From: an uncultured Chitinophagaceae bacterium
GTDB taxonomy: Bacteria > Bacteroidota > Bacteroidia > Chitinophagales > Chitinophagaceae
NCBI GenBank assembly: GCA_937862815.1
Contig: CALMED010000006.1
Location: forward strand, 62,001 to 126,000
Reading direction: 5' to 3'
DNA length: 64,000 nucleotides
The translations under genes and the position numbers were made by a program. The notes under the pieces were generated by a model. The model searched no databases, was not told where the DNA came from, and saw only the letters and a program-made list of their open reading frames with translations. This document shows, one piece after another, positions 1-8,312 of this stretch (its first letter is position 1; each line of letters starts with the position of its first letter).

Positions 1-506
1 CCGCCTTTCGGCTCGAGGCCACCCGCTTTCTCCATCACCACATCGGCATACATCATGATCAGCCGGCGGTAAGCATCGTAGGCAAAGCGTTCATCGCCGC
101 TCTGGGCAATTACACCTTGAATGGTTTTTTCATTGAGACCAATGTTCAATACGGTTTCCATCATACCGGGCATGCTGCGGCGGGCGCCTGAACGAACCGA
201 CAAGAGCAGCGGGTTGGCCGCATCGCCAAAGGTTTTTCCCGTCTGCTTTTCCATGCGGGTAAGCGCCTCCCGTACCTGTGCCTGCAATACGCGGGGATAG
301 GTTTTGCGGTGATCATAATAATACGTACACACATCGGTGGTAACGGTAAATCCGGGAGGTACCGGCAGGCGGAGTTTGGGATGCCCGGCCATTTCGGCGA
401 GGTTGGCGCCTTTGCCACCCAGGAGGTTCTTCATGGATTCGTTGCCGTCGGCCTTACCACCGCCGAAGAAGTACACATACTTGGCGGGTTTGCTTGCTTT
501 TGCCAT
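1..506 (-). CDS. ppdK: Pyruvate, phosphate dikinase, N-terminal part (runs off window)
   Basis: The first 168 residues are present, with the start codon at 504-506 and the rest beyond base 1. The fragment has the N-terminal ATP-grasp features of PPDK: a [11 protein letters not shown] loop near residue 30, a [12 protein letters not shown] segment and an SVRSGA motif near residue 105. PPDK interconverts pyruvate, ATP and Pi with PEP, AMP and PPi in the cytoplasm and serves gluconeogenesis or pyrophosphate-linked glycolysis; fbp at 46.4 kb would act in the same direction. The N-terminus begins [20 protein letters not shown], as in other bacterial PPDKs. The family assignment is firm; the catalytic His and PEP-binding domains cannot be seen here. 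Confidence 0.95.
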   Translation of the reverse strand, partial: MAKASKPAKYVYFFGGGKADGNESMKNLLGGKGANLAEMAGHPKLRLPVPPGFTVTTDVCTYYYDHRKTYPRVLQAQVREALTRMEKQTGKTFGDAANPLLLSVRSGARRSMPGMMETVLNIGLNEKTIQGVIAQSGDERFAYDAYRRLIMMYADVVMEKAGGLEPKG

Positions 507-654
507 AATTCAGGTTTTTACGTGAGGTGCAGACCGGTTTGCTGTTGCAACACAGGTTGCTGATCGGTCCGTTGTTTAATTTGAGCGTAAAAGTAGAGGG
601 GCCTTCCGGCCCGGCAAATGACAAAGGGCAAGTCCGCGGCTAATCAATGTCAGT

Positions 655-694
655 AAAAAAGAACGGCAACCAACTTATGCAGTGGTTGCCGTTC
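655..694 (-). terminator. Rho-independent terminator of the S9 peptidase gene
   Basis: On the minus strand a perfect 12-bp stem (683-694 pairing with 661-672, loop 673-682) is followed by a run of six T (655-660). It lies 23 bp past the stop codon of the peptidase gene and before ppdK, so the two minus-strand genes are probably separate transcripts. Confidence 0.85.
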
Positions 695-716
695 CGTCAA
701 AACCGGTTACCCGGAT

Positions 717-3125
717 TTACTTCTTTCCTTTCACGTATTTCTCCAGCCAGGTATGTTCTTCCCAGAGGAGGTGGAGGATGTTCTCCTTGCCGCGGTAGCC
801 GTGTGCTTCGTAGGGCAGGCTCACGTACCGTACATTGCCGCCATTACCTTTGAGGGCCGCGAACATGCGCTCGCTCTGGATGGGATACGTACCGGTATTG
901 TCGTCGGTATCGCCGTGTACCAGCAGAATGGGTGTCTTCAGCTGGTGAGCAAAGCTGAAGGGACTCATGTCGAAATACAGCTGGGGCACCTGCCAGTAGG
1001 TGCGGTCTTCGTTCTGAAAGCTGAACGGCGTGAGGGTGCGGTTGTAAGCGCCGCTGCGGGCAATACCGGCTTTGAACCAGCTGGTGTGCGCCAGCAGGTT
1101 GGCCGTCATGAATGCGCCGTAGCTGTGCCCGCCTACGCCCATACGGGTACTGTCGCCCACGCCCATATTATAGAGGTAGTCGATGGCTGCCCGTGCGTTG
1201 AGCTTCAGTTGCTGTACAAAGTCATCGTTGGGTTTATTTTCGGGGGATGTGCTCACGATGGGCATTTCGGCATTATCAAGCACGGCATATCCCTGCGTTA
1301 CCCAATAGATGGGCGATCCCCAGCTGATGCGGGTAAACGTGTGCTGCGATCCGCGTACCTGGGCGGCATCGGCCGCATTGGTGAACTCACGGGGATAGGC
1401 CCACATGAGCACCGGCAAACGGCCATCACGGGCAGGGTCATAACCCTTGGGCAGGTAGAGGTCGCCGGTGAGGTCCACCCCATCGGCGCGCTTATAGCGG
1501 ATTTTCTGTTTGGTAACACCTTCAAGCTGCGGATAGGGATTGGCAAAAGCAGTCAGTTGCCGGTCGGCAATTTTTGCCCGCAGGTTCTTCAGCCAGTAGT
1601 TGGGCACTTCGGTCTGCGACTCGCGGCGGGTGATCACCACCAGCTTGTTGACATCCAGCACTTCCGTCACCAGCTCAAAACTGCCGGGCCTGCAGCGCCA
1701 TAATAAGGTACTCTTTTTCTCTTTGAGGTCGAACAGTGCCAGGAAGGGCAGGTCGCCATCTGGCGATGAGCCGCTGGGGTTGTTCATCAACAGCTGGGCG
1801 CCGTTTTTCAGCGGCTGCACCACTTCCCTGCCCCAGGCATTGCGTACCAGCACGGGCACGCCCGGGTTGTTGTACGCATCCGTGGTGCTGCGGGCAAACA
1901 GTTCTTCGCGTTCGCCGGTGAGGGGATTCACCCGGAACATTGCCATGGTGGCCTTGCTGCGCAGCCCTTCCATCACCAGGGCGAAATTGCTGCTGCCCCA
2001 GATGGTACGGGTGTAGCGGTCTTTGGTTTTGAACAGTTCTTGCTCGGTGCCGGTAAAAGGCGCCTGTAGGGCGTATACCGCGTCGCGGAAATCGGCTTTA
2101 TTCCGGAGCAATCCTTTATCCAGCGGACGGCACCACACCACGGTGGCCGGCTCATCGTCGCGCCAGTCGATTCCGCGGGGTGCATCCTGCACATTGTCAT
2201 AGCCCGCAGGAGCGGTTTCCGATGAGGGTAGATTGAAGAGCTCTTTTACCACGGCGCCATCGGTATTCCAGATGCTCACCTGCGAATTGAATCCACTGGC
2301 AGGAACCGTGTAGGAATAAGGTTTGCGGATGGTGCGCACCAGCAGGTACTGCCGGTCGGGGGAAGCCTGGACCGATGCGTAAATGGCGGGTTTGCCCACC
2401 GGCGTTTCCACACCGCCGCTGTTGCGGACCAGCTGCGCCAGCGCGAAAAATTCAAACAGCTGCTCGTCGTAGGGCGATTTAATCATGTCCTGAAAGGTGG
2501 GACGGGGCGCCGCTCGTCCGTAGCTTTCCTGTACGGTGGGGCCTTTGGGCGTGATGGGACGAACCGGCATGGCCGAAGCAGGCTTCACAATGGTTTTATA
2601 CAGCAGGGTCGTTTCATCCAGCCAGGTGAAAGCGCCTCCCATGATCATGTTGAGCGGCGACTGGTTGATGCGCCGGGCTGTTTTAGTGGCTACTTCCAGC
2701 AGGTAAAGGTCCACCTGGGAAGACGTGTGGTTGGTGAAGGCGATGTGACTGTCTTGCGGACTCCACGAAACGGTGCCGGCCAACAGGTTGGCAGGGAGAC
2801 CACTGATGGGGAATTCCTGGCCTGTTTTGATGTTCTTCAAGGTAAAATTGTTGATGTAATTCTGCCGGCTGGACGAGAAGTTCGCCGGGTTGATGCGCAT
2901 GCCGGCCACCCGCACTTCGGGCTGTCCCAGCTCCTCCACATCGGGATAAGAATTGCGCTCAATGATCAGCATCCACTCCCCTTTGCGGTCCACGCTGATG
3001 GAAGGAGTGGGTTTGGCCAGCGCCAGTTCTTCCATTACCCGGGGCGGGCGTTGGTATTGAACTGCATCCTGGGCCGAAAGCTGCAGGCCGGCGGCGAGCA
3101 GCAGCAAGACAAGCATTTGTTTCAT
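717..3125 (-). CDS. S9 family (prolyl oligopeptidase/glutamyl endopeptidase-like) secreted peptidase
   Basis: An 802-residue exported serine peptidase. The start is taken at 3125 (or the adjacent ATG at 3128) because both give a clean signal peptide, a leucine run ending LQLSAQ; the upstream in-frame start does not. The N-terminal two thirds resemble a beta-propeller and the C-terminus is an alpha/beta hydrolase. The nucleophile is the Ser of GGHSYGAFM near residue 668, the acid is in HGDTDDNTG and the base is the His of EAHGY near residue 777. The DNTG context and overall length resemble the glutamyl endopeptidase (CGEP-like) branch of S9 rather than dipeptidyl peptidase IV; that subfamily call is inference. 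It likely degrades peptides in the periplasm. Confidence 0.88.
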   Translation of the reverse strand: MKQMLVLLLLAAGLQLSAQDAVQYQRPPRVMEELALAKPTPSISVDRKGEWMLIIERNSYPDVEELGQPEVRVAGMRINPANFSSSRQNYINNFTLKNIKTGQEFPISGLPANLLAGTVSWSPQDSHIAFTNHTSSQVDLYLLEVATKTARRINQSPLNMIMGGAFTWLDETTLLYKTIVKPASAMPVRPITPKGPTVQESYGRAAPRPTFQDMIKSPYDEQLFEFFALAQLVRNSGGVETPVGKPAIYASVQASPDRQYLLVRTIRKPYSYTVPASGFNSQVSIWNTDGAVVKELFNLPSSETAPAGYDNVQDAPRGIDWRDDEPATVVWCRPLDKGLLRNKADFRDAVYALQAPFTGTEQELFKTKDRYTRTIWGSSNFALVMEGLRSKATMAMFRVNPLTGEREELFARSTTDAYNNPGVPVLVRNAWGREVVQPLKNGAQLLMNNPSGSSPDGDLPFLALFDLKEKKSTLLWRCRPGSFELVTEVLDVNKLVVITRRESQTEVPNYWLKNLRAKIADRQLTAFANPYPQLEGVTKQKIRYKRADGVDLTGDLYLPKGYDPARDGRLPVLMWAYPREFTNAADAAQVRGSQHTFTRISWGSPIYWVTQGYAVLDNAEMPIVSTSPENKPNDDFVQQLKLNARAAIDYLYNMGVGDSTRMGVGGHSYGAFMTANLLAHTSWFKAGIARSGAYNRTLTPFSFQNEDRTYWQVPQLYFDMSPFSFAHQLKTPILLVHGDTDDNTGTYPIQSERMFAALKGNGGNVRYVSLPYEAHGYRGKENILHLLWEEHTWLEKYVKGKK

Positions 3126-3198
3126 CATACCATGTATTTGTTTGTGTGCGGGAAGGTAAGTCACCCGGCAACAATTCCATCAACCGTTCAACAAAATG

Positions 3199-3229
3199 TT
3201 GGCTGTTTGCGGATGCAGACTTACATTTG
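3199..3229 (+). promoter_or_regulatory. Promoter of the his operon
   Basis: An exact Bacteroidota -7 box, TACATTTG, is at 3222-3229, preceded by a partial -33 element (GTTG, with TTG at 3199-3201) 20 nt upstream. The -7 box ends only 4 nt before the ATG of the leader peptide, so the expected transcription start coincides with that ATG. Confidence 0.65.
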
Positions 3230-3233
3230 CGCC

Positions 3234-3281
3234 ATGAAACAACTGGCACATCATCATCATCTTTCTTACCTCCCGGGGTGA
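3234..3281 (+). CDS. hisL: Histidine operon leader peptide
   Basis: A 15-residue ORF, MKQLAHHHHLSYLPG, with four consecutive CAT codons at 3249-3260, ending in TGA 30 nt before an intrinsic terminator and 83 nt before hisG. Four His codons in so short an ORF, directly ahead of hisG, is the hallmark of ribosome-mediated attenuation: scarcity of charged tRNA-His stalls the ribosome and alters folding of the leader. The gene is too short for ordinary gene callers. It has no room for a ribosome-binding site because the -7 box ends 4 nt before the ATG. The peptide is not similar to enterobacterial HisL beyond the His run. The role is inferred from position and composition. Confidence 0.85.
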   Translation: MKQLAHHHHLSYLPG

Positions 3282-3310
3282 GCCGATGGTGCATGTGCTG
3301 CACATAACAG

Positions 3311-3343
3311 AAAAGGGCTTACCAGGTGGTAGGCCTTTTTTTA
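3311..3343 (+). terminator. his operon attenuator (intrinsic terminator)
   Basis: GGCTTACC (3316-3323) pairs with GGTAGGCC (3328-3335; one G-T pair) over an AGGT loop, flanked by AAAA before and seven T (3336-3342) after. It sits between the leader peptide and hisG. The 5' arm core CTTACC also occurs inside the leader ORF at 3265-3270, so that segment could compete for the same GGTAGG partner. A small upstream hairpin (GTGCA 3289-3293 / TGCAC 3299-3303) lies between the two. Confidence 0.85.
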
Positions 3344-3364
3344 TTCCGGAACAAACCATCTATT

Positions 3365-4228
3365 ATGACTGAAACAAAATTGAAAATCGCCATTCAGAAA
3401 TCGGGCCGCCTCTACGAAGATTCCGTACGGCTCCTCAACGAATGCGGCATTGAACTGCGGAACGTGAAAGACCGCCTGAAAACGGAATCCGACACCTTCC
3501 CCCTCGAGGTATTCTTTTTACGGGACGACGATATTCCGCAGTACGTGGAAGACGGCGTGGCCGATATCGGCATCGTGGGCGAAAACGTACTACTGGAAAA
3601 AAACAAGCAGGTGGACGTAGTGGAACAACTGGGCTTCGGCAAGTGCCGCCTCTCCATTGCCATCCCCCGCAACCAGGGTTACGCCGGTGTGGCTTCCCTG
3701 CAGGGCAAACGCATCGCCACCTCCTACCCCTTCCTGGTAAGCGAATACCTCCGCCGCAACGGCGTGGAAGCCGAAATACACGAAATCAGCGGTTCGGTGG
3801 AAATAGCGCCGGGCATCGGGCTGGCCGATGTAGTGGCCGACCTGGTGAGCAGCGGCTCCACTTTATTCATGAACGGACTCAAAGAAGTGGACACGATCCT
3901 GCAGTCGCAATCGGTGCTCATCCGCAACCGGCAGTTCAACGGCGAAAAGCTGCAACTGCTCGACAAGCTCCGCTTCCGTATCAGCGCCGTTCGTAAGTCG
4001 AAGCGCAATAAATATGTATTGCTCAACGCGCCCAACGACAAATTGTCCGAAATCATCGCCCTGCTGCCGGGGATGAAAAGTCCCACCGTACTGCCCCTGG
4101 CCGAGAGCGGCTGGAGCAGCGTGCACAGTGTGCTGAACGAAGACACGTTCTGGGACCGCATCGAAGCTCTCAAAGCCGCTGGTGCACAGGGCATCCTGGT
4201 GGTGCCCATTGAAAAAATGATTCTTTGA
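3365..4228 (+). CDS. hisG: ATP phosphoribosyltransferase (long form)
   Basis: 287 residues, catalysing the first step of histidine synthesis: ATP plus PRPP to phosphoribosyl-ATP. The start at 3365 (MTETKLKIAIQKSGRL) is chosen over an in-frame ATG at 3326, which would lie within the attenuator hairpin. The N-terminal periplasmic-binding-like fold carries IAIQKSGRL, GIVGENVL and the PRPP loop near DLVSSGSTL. The length and the C-terminal domain ending VVPIEKMIL mark the long, HisZ-independent enzyme, whose last ~75 residues bind histidine as feedback inhibitor. It is the first structural gene of the operon and lies directly behind the attenuator, so transcription and activity are probably both controlled by histidine supply. 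Confidence 0.97.
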   Translation: MTETKLKIAIQKSGRLYEDSVRLLNECGIELRNVKDRLKTESDTFPLEVFFLRDDDIPQYVEDGVADIGIVGENVLLEKNKQVDVVEQLGFGKCRLSIAIPRNQGYAGVASLQGKRIATSYPFLVSEYLRRNGVEAEIHEISGSVEIAPGIGLADVVADLVSSGSTLFMNGLKEVDTILQSQSVLIRNRQFNGEKLQLLDKLRFRISAVRKSKRNKYVLLNAPNDKLSEIIALLPGMKSPTVLPLAESGWSSVHSVLNEDTFWDRIEALKAAGAQGILVVPIEKMIL

Positions 4229-4290
4229 ATGGTTGAACCAGCCGGCATCCCCGGATGTTGATGCGGTTCCGTTTAAACTTATTCTCCATG

Positions 4291-5577
4291 ATGCAGGTGT
4301 TTACCTTTCCCGGCCGTGAGCAATGGCCACAATTACTGGAGCGGCCAGCGCTGGATGCTGCTGCGCTGGAGACCAGCGTGAGCCGGATCCTGCAGGCCGT
4401 GCGCACGGAAGGCGACGCGGCACTCCGCCTTTTTTCACTGGAATTTGACCGCACCGAACTAACAGACTTTACCGTTTCGCCTGCCGAATGGGAAGCTGCC
4501 GAAGCAGCCATCCCGGCCGACCTCCGTGCTGCTATTGAAACGGCCCGCGCTAACATTGATGCGTTTCACCGACGGCAGGTACAGATGAGTGAAATCGTGG
4601 AAACCATGCCGGGCGTACGCTGCTGGCGCAGGTCGCTGCCCATCGAAAAAGTGGGGCTGTACATTCCGGGAGGAACCGCTCCCCTGTTCTCCACTATCCT
4701 TATGCTGGGTATACCGGCGCAGATTGCCGGCTGCCGGGAGATTGTACTCTGCACCCCACCGGGCAAAGATGGTTCGGTGCACCCGGCGATTCTCTATACG
4801 GCTAAGGTGGCCGGCATCACCCGCATCTTCAAAGTGGGCGGCGCCCAGGCCGTTGCGGCCATGGCCTATGGTACGGAAACCATGCCCCGCGTGGACAAGA
4901 TTTTTGGTCCGGGTAACCAGTACGTTACGGCCGCCAAGCAATTGGTGCAGAAGGACGGTGTGGCCATTGACATGCCCGCCGGTCCCAGTGAAGTGTGCGT
5001 GCTGGCCGATGCCACCGCCAACCCCGCTTTTGTGGCGGCCGACCTGCTCTCGCAGGCTGAGCACGGCGCCGACAGCCAGGTGCTGCTGGTGAGTACTTCG
5101 GCCGAACTGATTACGGCTACCCTGCAGGAAGTGGAGCGGCAACTGGAAACCCTGCCCCGCAAAGAGCTGGCCCGCCGGGCGCTGGACAACAGCAAGGCAA
5201 TCCAGTTAGCCACGCCCGAAGAAGCCCTGGAACTAGTGAATGCCTATGCTGCCGAGCACCTGATCCTCAGCTGTACGGAGGCGGAAGCCGTGGCCGGACG
5301 GGTGACCACGGCCGGCTCGGTGTTCATTGGCCATTACTCGCCCGAAAGCGTGGGCGATTATGCCAGCGGCACCAACCACACCCTGCCCACCAACGGCTAT
5401 GCCCGCGCCTACAGCGGGGTGAGTCTCGACAGTTTTGTAAAGAAAATCACGTTTCAGCAACTCAGCGCCGACGGGCTGGCCCGCATCGGATCGGCCGTGA
5501 TGACGCTGGCTGAAGCCGAAGGGCTCGATGCCCATGCAAGGGCCGTTTCCGTGCGCCTGCAACAACAAACCTCCTAA
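4291..5577 (+). CDS. hisD: Histidinol dehydrogenase
   Basis: 428 residues, the usual length. It carries out the last two steps, NAD-dependent oxidation of histidinol to histidine, as a zinc dimer in the cytoplasm. Visible family motifs are the YIPGGTAPLFS segment near residue 125, the GPGNQYVTAAKQLV stretch near 205, DMPAGPSEV with the conserved PSEV, and the SQAEHG Zn/catalytic region near 265. The ATG at 4291 or the adjacent 4288 gives the expected N-terminus; the longer in-frame start at 4255 adds unrelated residues. It lies 62 bp after hisG and 12 bp before hisC, in the order hisG-D-C typical of Bacteroidota. Confidence 0.97.
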   Translation: MQVFTFPGREQWPQLLERPALDAAALETSVSRILQAVRTEGDAALRLFSLEFDRTELTDFTVSPAEWEAAEAAIPADLRAAIETARANIDAFHRRQVQMSEIVETMPGVRCWRRSLPIEKVGLYIPGGTAPLFSTILMLGIPAQIAGCREIVLCTPPGKDGSVHPAILYTAKVAGITRIFKVGGAQAVAAMAYGTETMPRVDKIFGPGNQYVTAAKQLVQKDGVAIDMPAGPSEVCVLADATANPAFVAADLLSQAEHGADSQVLLVSTSAELITATLQEVERQLETLPRKELARRALDNSKAIQLATPEEALELVNAYAAEHLILSCTEAEAVAGRVTTAGSVFIGHYSPESVGDYASGTNHTLPTNGYARAYSGVSLDSFVKKITFQQLSADGLARIGSAVMTLAEAEGLDAHARAVSVRLQQQTS

Positions 5578-5589
5578 GCCATTTTATCT

Positions 5590-6642
5590 ATGTCGTTTAA
5601 CCCCGAAGCCCTCCTGCGTCCCGCTATCCGCGATCTTGTCCCGTATTCCTCAGCCCGCGACGAATTCCACGGCGAAGCCCGCATTTTCCTCGATGCCAAC
5701 GAAAACAGCATCGGTTCGCCGCTGCGTACGTGGTACAACCGCTACCCCGATCCCTACCAGCAGCAGATCAAAGAGAAACTGTCGGCTATCAAAGGCGTGC
5801 CCGTTGCCAACATCTTCATCGGCAACGGCAGCGACGAATGCATTGACCTCCTGTACCGGGCTTTCTGCAACCCCGGGGTGGACAATGTAATCATCTGTCC
5901 GCCTACCTACGGCATGTACGAAGTGAGCGCCCATATCAACGATGTGGAGATACGCAGGGCGCCGCTGCTCGATAACTTCCAGCTCGACCTGCTGCACCTG
6001 GAAACGCTGGTGGACGAGCACACACGCATCATCTGGATCTGCTCGCCCAACAACCCCACGGGCAACAGCATGCACTTCGAAGACATCGAAACCATTCTCA
6101 ATAATTTCGACGGGCTGGTGGTGGTGGACGAGGCCTACATCAACTTCGCCCGGCAACGCCCGGCCATCTCCCTGCTGGCCGACTATCCCAACCTGGTGGT
6201 ACTGCAAACCCTCAGTAAGGCCTGGGGACTGGCAGGCCTGCGGCTGGGTATGGCCTTCGCCAGCGAAGCGATCATACGCATCTACAACAAGATCAAACCG
6301 CCCTACAACATCAGCCAGCCGGTGCAGGAGCTGGTGCTGCAGGCGCTCGGCAACGTGGACGAGGTGAATGCCATGATCCGCGAGCTGGTGCAGGAACGCC
6401 AACGTCTGGAAGAAGCCCTACCTTTGTTAACCCTGGTGCAGCATGTGTACCCGTCGGATGCCAATTTTCTGCTGGTGAAAGTGCGGGACGCACGGGCCGT
6501 GTACACGTATCTGCTCAACCGGCAGATCGTTGTCAGAGACCGCAGCAAGGTGATTCTTTGCGACGATTGCCTGCGCATCACGGTTGGCACCGCACGCGAA
6601 AACGATGCGCTGCTGGCAGCTTTGGCAGAATTTGTAGTCTGA
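5590..6642 (+). CDS. hisC: Histidinol-phosphate aminotransferase
   Basis: 350 residues, a fold-type I PLP enzyme moving the amino group from glutamate to imidazole acetol phosphate. The Schiff-base lysine is in LSKAWGLAGLRLG near residue 210, the cofactor ring aspartate and tyrosine in VVDEAYINF near 180, and the NPTG loop (CSPNNPTGN) near 155. The C-terminal arginine for the substrate carboxylate is in CLRITVG. It starts 12 bp after hisD. The next gene begins 14 bp downstream but is not a his gene: two redox genes intervene before hisB. Confidence 0.97.
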   Translation: MSFNPEALLRPAIRDLVPYSSARDEFHGEARIFLDANENSIGSPLRTWYNRYPDPYQQQIKEKLSAIKGVPVANIFIGNGSDECIDLLYRAFCNPGVDNVIICPPTYGMYEVSAHINDVEIRRAPLLDNFQLDLLHLETLVDEHTRIIWICSPNNPTGNSMHFEDIETILNNFDGLVVVDEAYINFARQRPAISLLADYPNLVVLQTLSKAWGLAGLRLGMAFASEAIIRIYNKIKPPYNISQPVQELVLQALGNVDEVNAMIRELVQERQRLEEALPLLTLVQHVYPSDANFLLVKVRDARAVYTYLLNRQIVVRDRSKVILCDDCLRITVGTARENDALLAALAEFVV

Positions 6643-6656
6643 AACAAACCATAGTT

Positions 6657-7913
6657 ATGAAGTCCTTCTTCTCTTTGCTCCTGCTGGTAACGGTTCTTAC
6701 CGCCTGCGGCTCCGACAGCTCCCGTAACGGCACCGCTGCCGTGCAATTACAGTTACCTCCGGGCTTTACCGCCACACTGGTGGCAGAAAAATTGGGTGAC
6801 GCACGTCATATTGTGGTGCATACCAACGGTGACGTGTACGTGAAACTGGAAAGCCTCCGCGACGGGAAAGGCATCCTCCGCCTGCGGGATACCAACAAAG
6901 ACGGCATGCTTGATGATGTGTTCGCCTTTGGCAACTACGGCGGCACGGGCATCGCCATCAAAGACGGCTACCTCTATGCCAGCAGCAACCAGGAAGTTTT
7001 CCGCTACAAGTTCAATGAAAAGCAGGAGATTATAAACCCCGATCAACCCGAAGTGATCGTTACCGGCCTGGTAGACCGCCGGCAGCACAATTCCAAATCC
7101 ATCACCCTCGACAACGCGGGTAATCTCTATGTGAACATCGGGGCGCCTTCCAACGCCTGCCAGGAGCAGGACCGCACCAAGGGCTCGCCCGGCCAGGACC
7201 CCTGCCCTATCCTGGAAACAGCCGGCGGCATCTGGCAGTTTAAGGCCAACGGCAAACAGCAGAGCTATGCCGAAGGGGTGCGATATGCCACCGGCCTGCG
7301 CAACGTGGTGGGCCTCGACTGGAACAACAGCAACAATACACTTTATGTGATGCAGCATGGCCGCGACCAGCTGAACTCGCTGCACCCCAGCCTCTACAAC
7401 GACAGCACCAGCGCCGACCTGCCTGCGGAAGAATTTTTCCGCGTGGAAAAAGGTATGAACTTCGGCTGGCCCTATTGCTATTATGATCCCTTTCAGCAGC
7501 AGAAAGTACTGGCGCCCGAATATGGAGGCGATGGGAAAAAAGTGGACCGCTGCTCCGGCTTTGAAAAACCTATTTACGCCTTTCCGGCCCACTGGGGCCC
7601 CAACGCTCTGCTCTTCTACACCGGCAACCATTTTCCGGAAAACTACCGTAACGGCGCATTCATCGCCTTTCATGGCAGCTGGAACCGCGCCCCGCTGGAA
7701 CAGGGCGGTTACAACGTGGTGTTTGTTCCCATGAAAGACGGCCTCCCATCGGGCAATTATGAAATTTTTGCTGACGGTTTTGCCGGCAGCGTAAAGACGC
7801 CCCGTGGTGCGCAGCACCGTCCCTGCGGACTGGCCATGGGTCCTGATGGCTCGCTGTACATCAGTGACGATAAAGGCGGCGGTATCTGGAAAATCACTTA
7901 CACCGGTAAATAA
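6657..7913 (+). CDS. PQQ-dependent sugar (sorbosone-type) dehydrogenase, lipoprotein
   Basis: 418 residues beginning with a lipoprotein signal (MKSFFSLLLLVTVLTACGS, lipobox LTAC), so probably anchored in the envelope. The body is a six-bladed propeller of the soluble glucose/sorbosone dehydrogenase family: an LPPGFTATLVAE opening, a DRRQHNSKSITLD blade with the family His, an RYATGLRN segment, and the C-terminal DGSLYISDDKGGGIWKI. Such enzymes oxidise aldose sugars or sorbosone with PQQ or a related cofactor. The start at 6657 is chosen because an upstream in-frame start lies inside hisC and destroys the signal peptide. It is 14 bp after hisC and 9 bp before a cytochrome c gene, its likely electron acceptor. 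The substrate is unknown. Confidence 0.85.
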   Translation: MKSFFSLLLLVTVLTACGSDSSRNGTAAVQLQLPPGFTATLVAEKLGDARHIVVHTNGDVYVKLESLRDGKGILRLRDTNKDGMLDDVFAFGNYGGTGIAIKDGYLYASSNQEVFRYKFNEKQEIINPDQPEVIVTGLVDRRQHNSKSITLDNAGNLYVNIGAPSNACQEQDRTKGSPGQDPCPILETAGGIWQFKANGKQQSYAEGVRYATGLRNVVGLDWNNSNNTLYVMQHGRDQLNSLHPSLYNDSTSADLPAEEFFRVEKGMNFGWPYCYYDPFQQQKVLAPEYGGDGKKVDRCSGFEKPIYAFPAHWGPNALLFYTGNHFPENYRNGAFIAFHGSWNRAPLEQGGYNVVFVPMKDGLPSGNYEIFADGFAGSVKTPRGAQHRPCGLAMGPDGSLYISDDKGGGIWKITYTGK

Positions 7914-7922
7914 GCAACTTCC

Positions 7923-8312
7923 ATGTACCAATTACTGTTAACCGGACTGGTCACCCTTGGCATTCTTGCCTGCAGCGCCGGCGGGGAAGACCCGCTGAAG
8001 GCGGGCAAAAAAGTTTACGACGCCAACTGCCTGGTATGTCACCAGCAAGACGGCGACGGCGTGCCGCGGCTCAACGCTTCCCTGGTGGAAAGCCCGGTGG
8101 TGAACGGCAACAAAAACACGCTCATCAACGTACTGCTGCTGGGATCGGAAAAAGCGGGGGTGCGCAGCGGTGAATACGCCAACCCCATGCCGGCACAGGC
8201 ACACCTGAGTGATGCCGACATGGCCCATGTATTGACTTACATACGCAGCAGCTTTGGGAACAAAGCCGGTCCCGTTACCCCGGCCGAGGTAAAAAAACTC
8301 AGAAAAAAATGA
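7923..8312 (+). CDS. Class I c-type cytochrome, lipoprotein
   Basis: 129 residues with a lipoprotein signal ending GILAC and one haem-binding CLVCH motif near residue 38, followed by QQDGDGVPRLNASL. The distal methionine is in ANPMPAQAHL near residue 85, and a C-terminal helix (DMAHVLTYIRSSFG) completes the monohaem cytochrome fold. It probably takes electrons from the PQQ-type dehydrogenase encoded just upstream and passes them to a terminal oxidase; this pairing is inferred from adjacency. Its stop codon overlaps the start of hisB by 4 nt (ATGA), so the two are translationally coupled although functionally unrelated. Confidence 0.92.
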   Translation: MYQLLLTGLVTLGILACSAGGEDPLKAGKKVYDANCLVCHQQDGDGVPRLNASLVESPVVNGNKNTLINVLLLGSEKAGVRSGEYANPMPAQAHLSDADMAHVLTYIRSSFGNKAGPVTPAEVKKLRKK

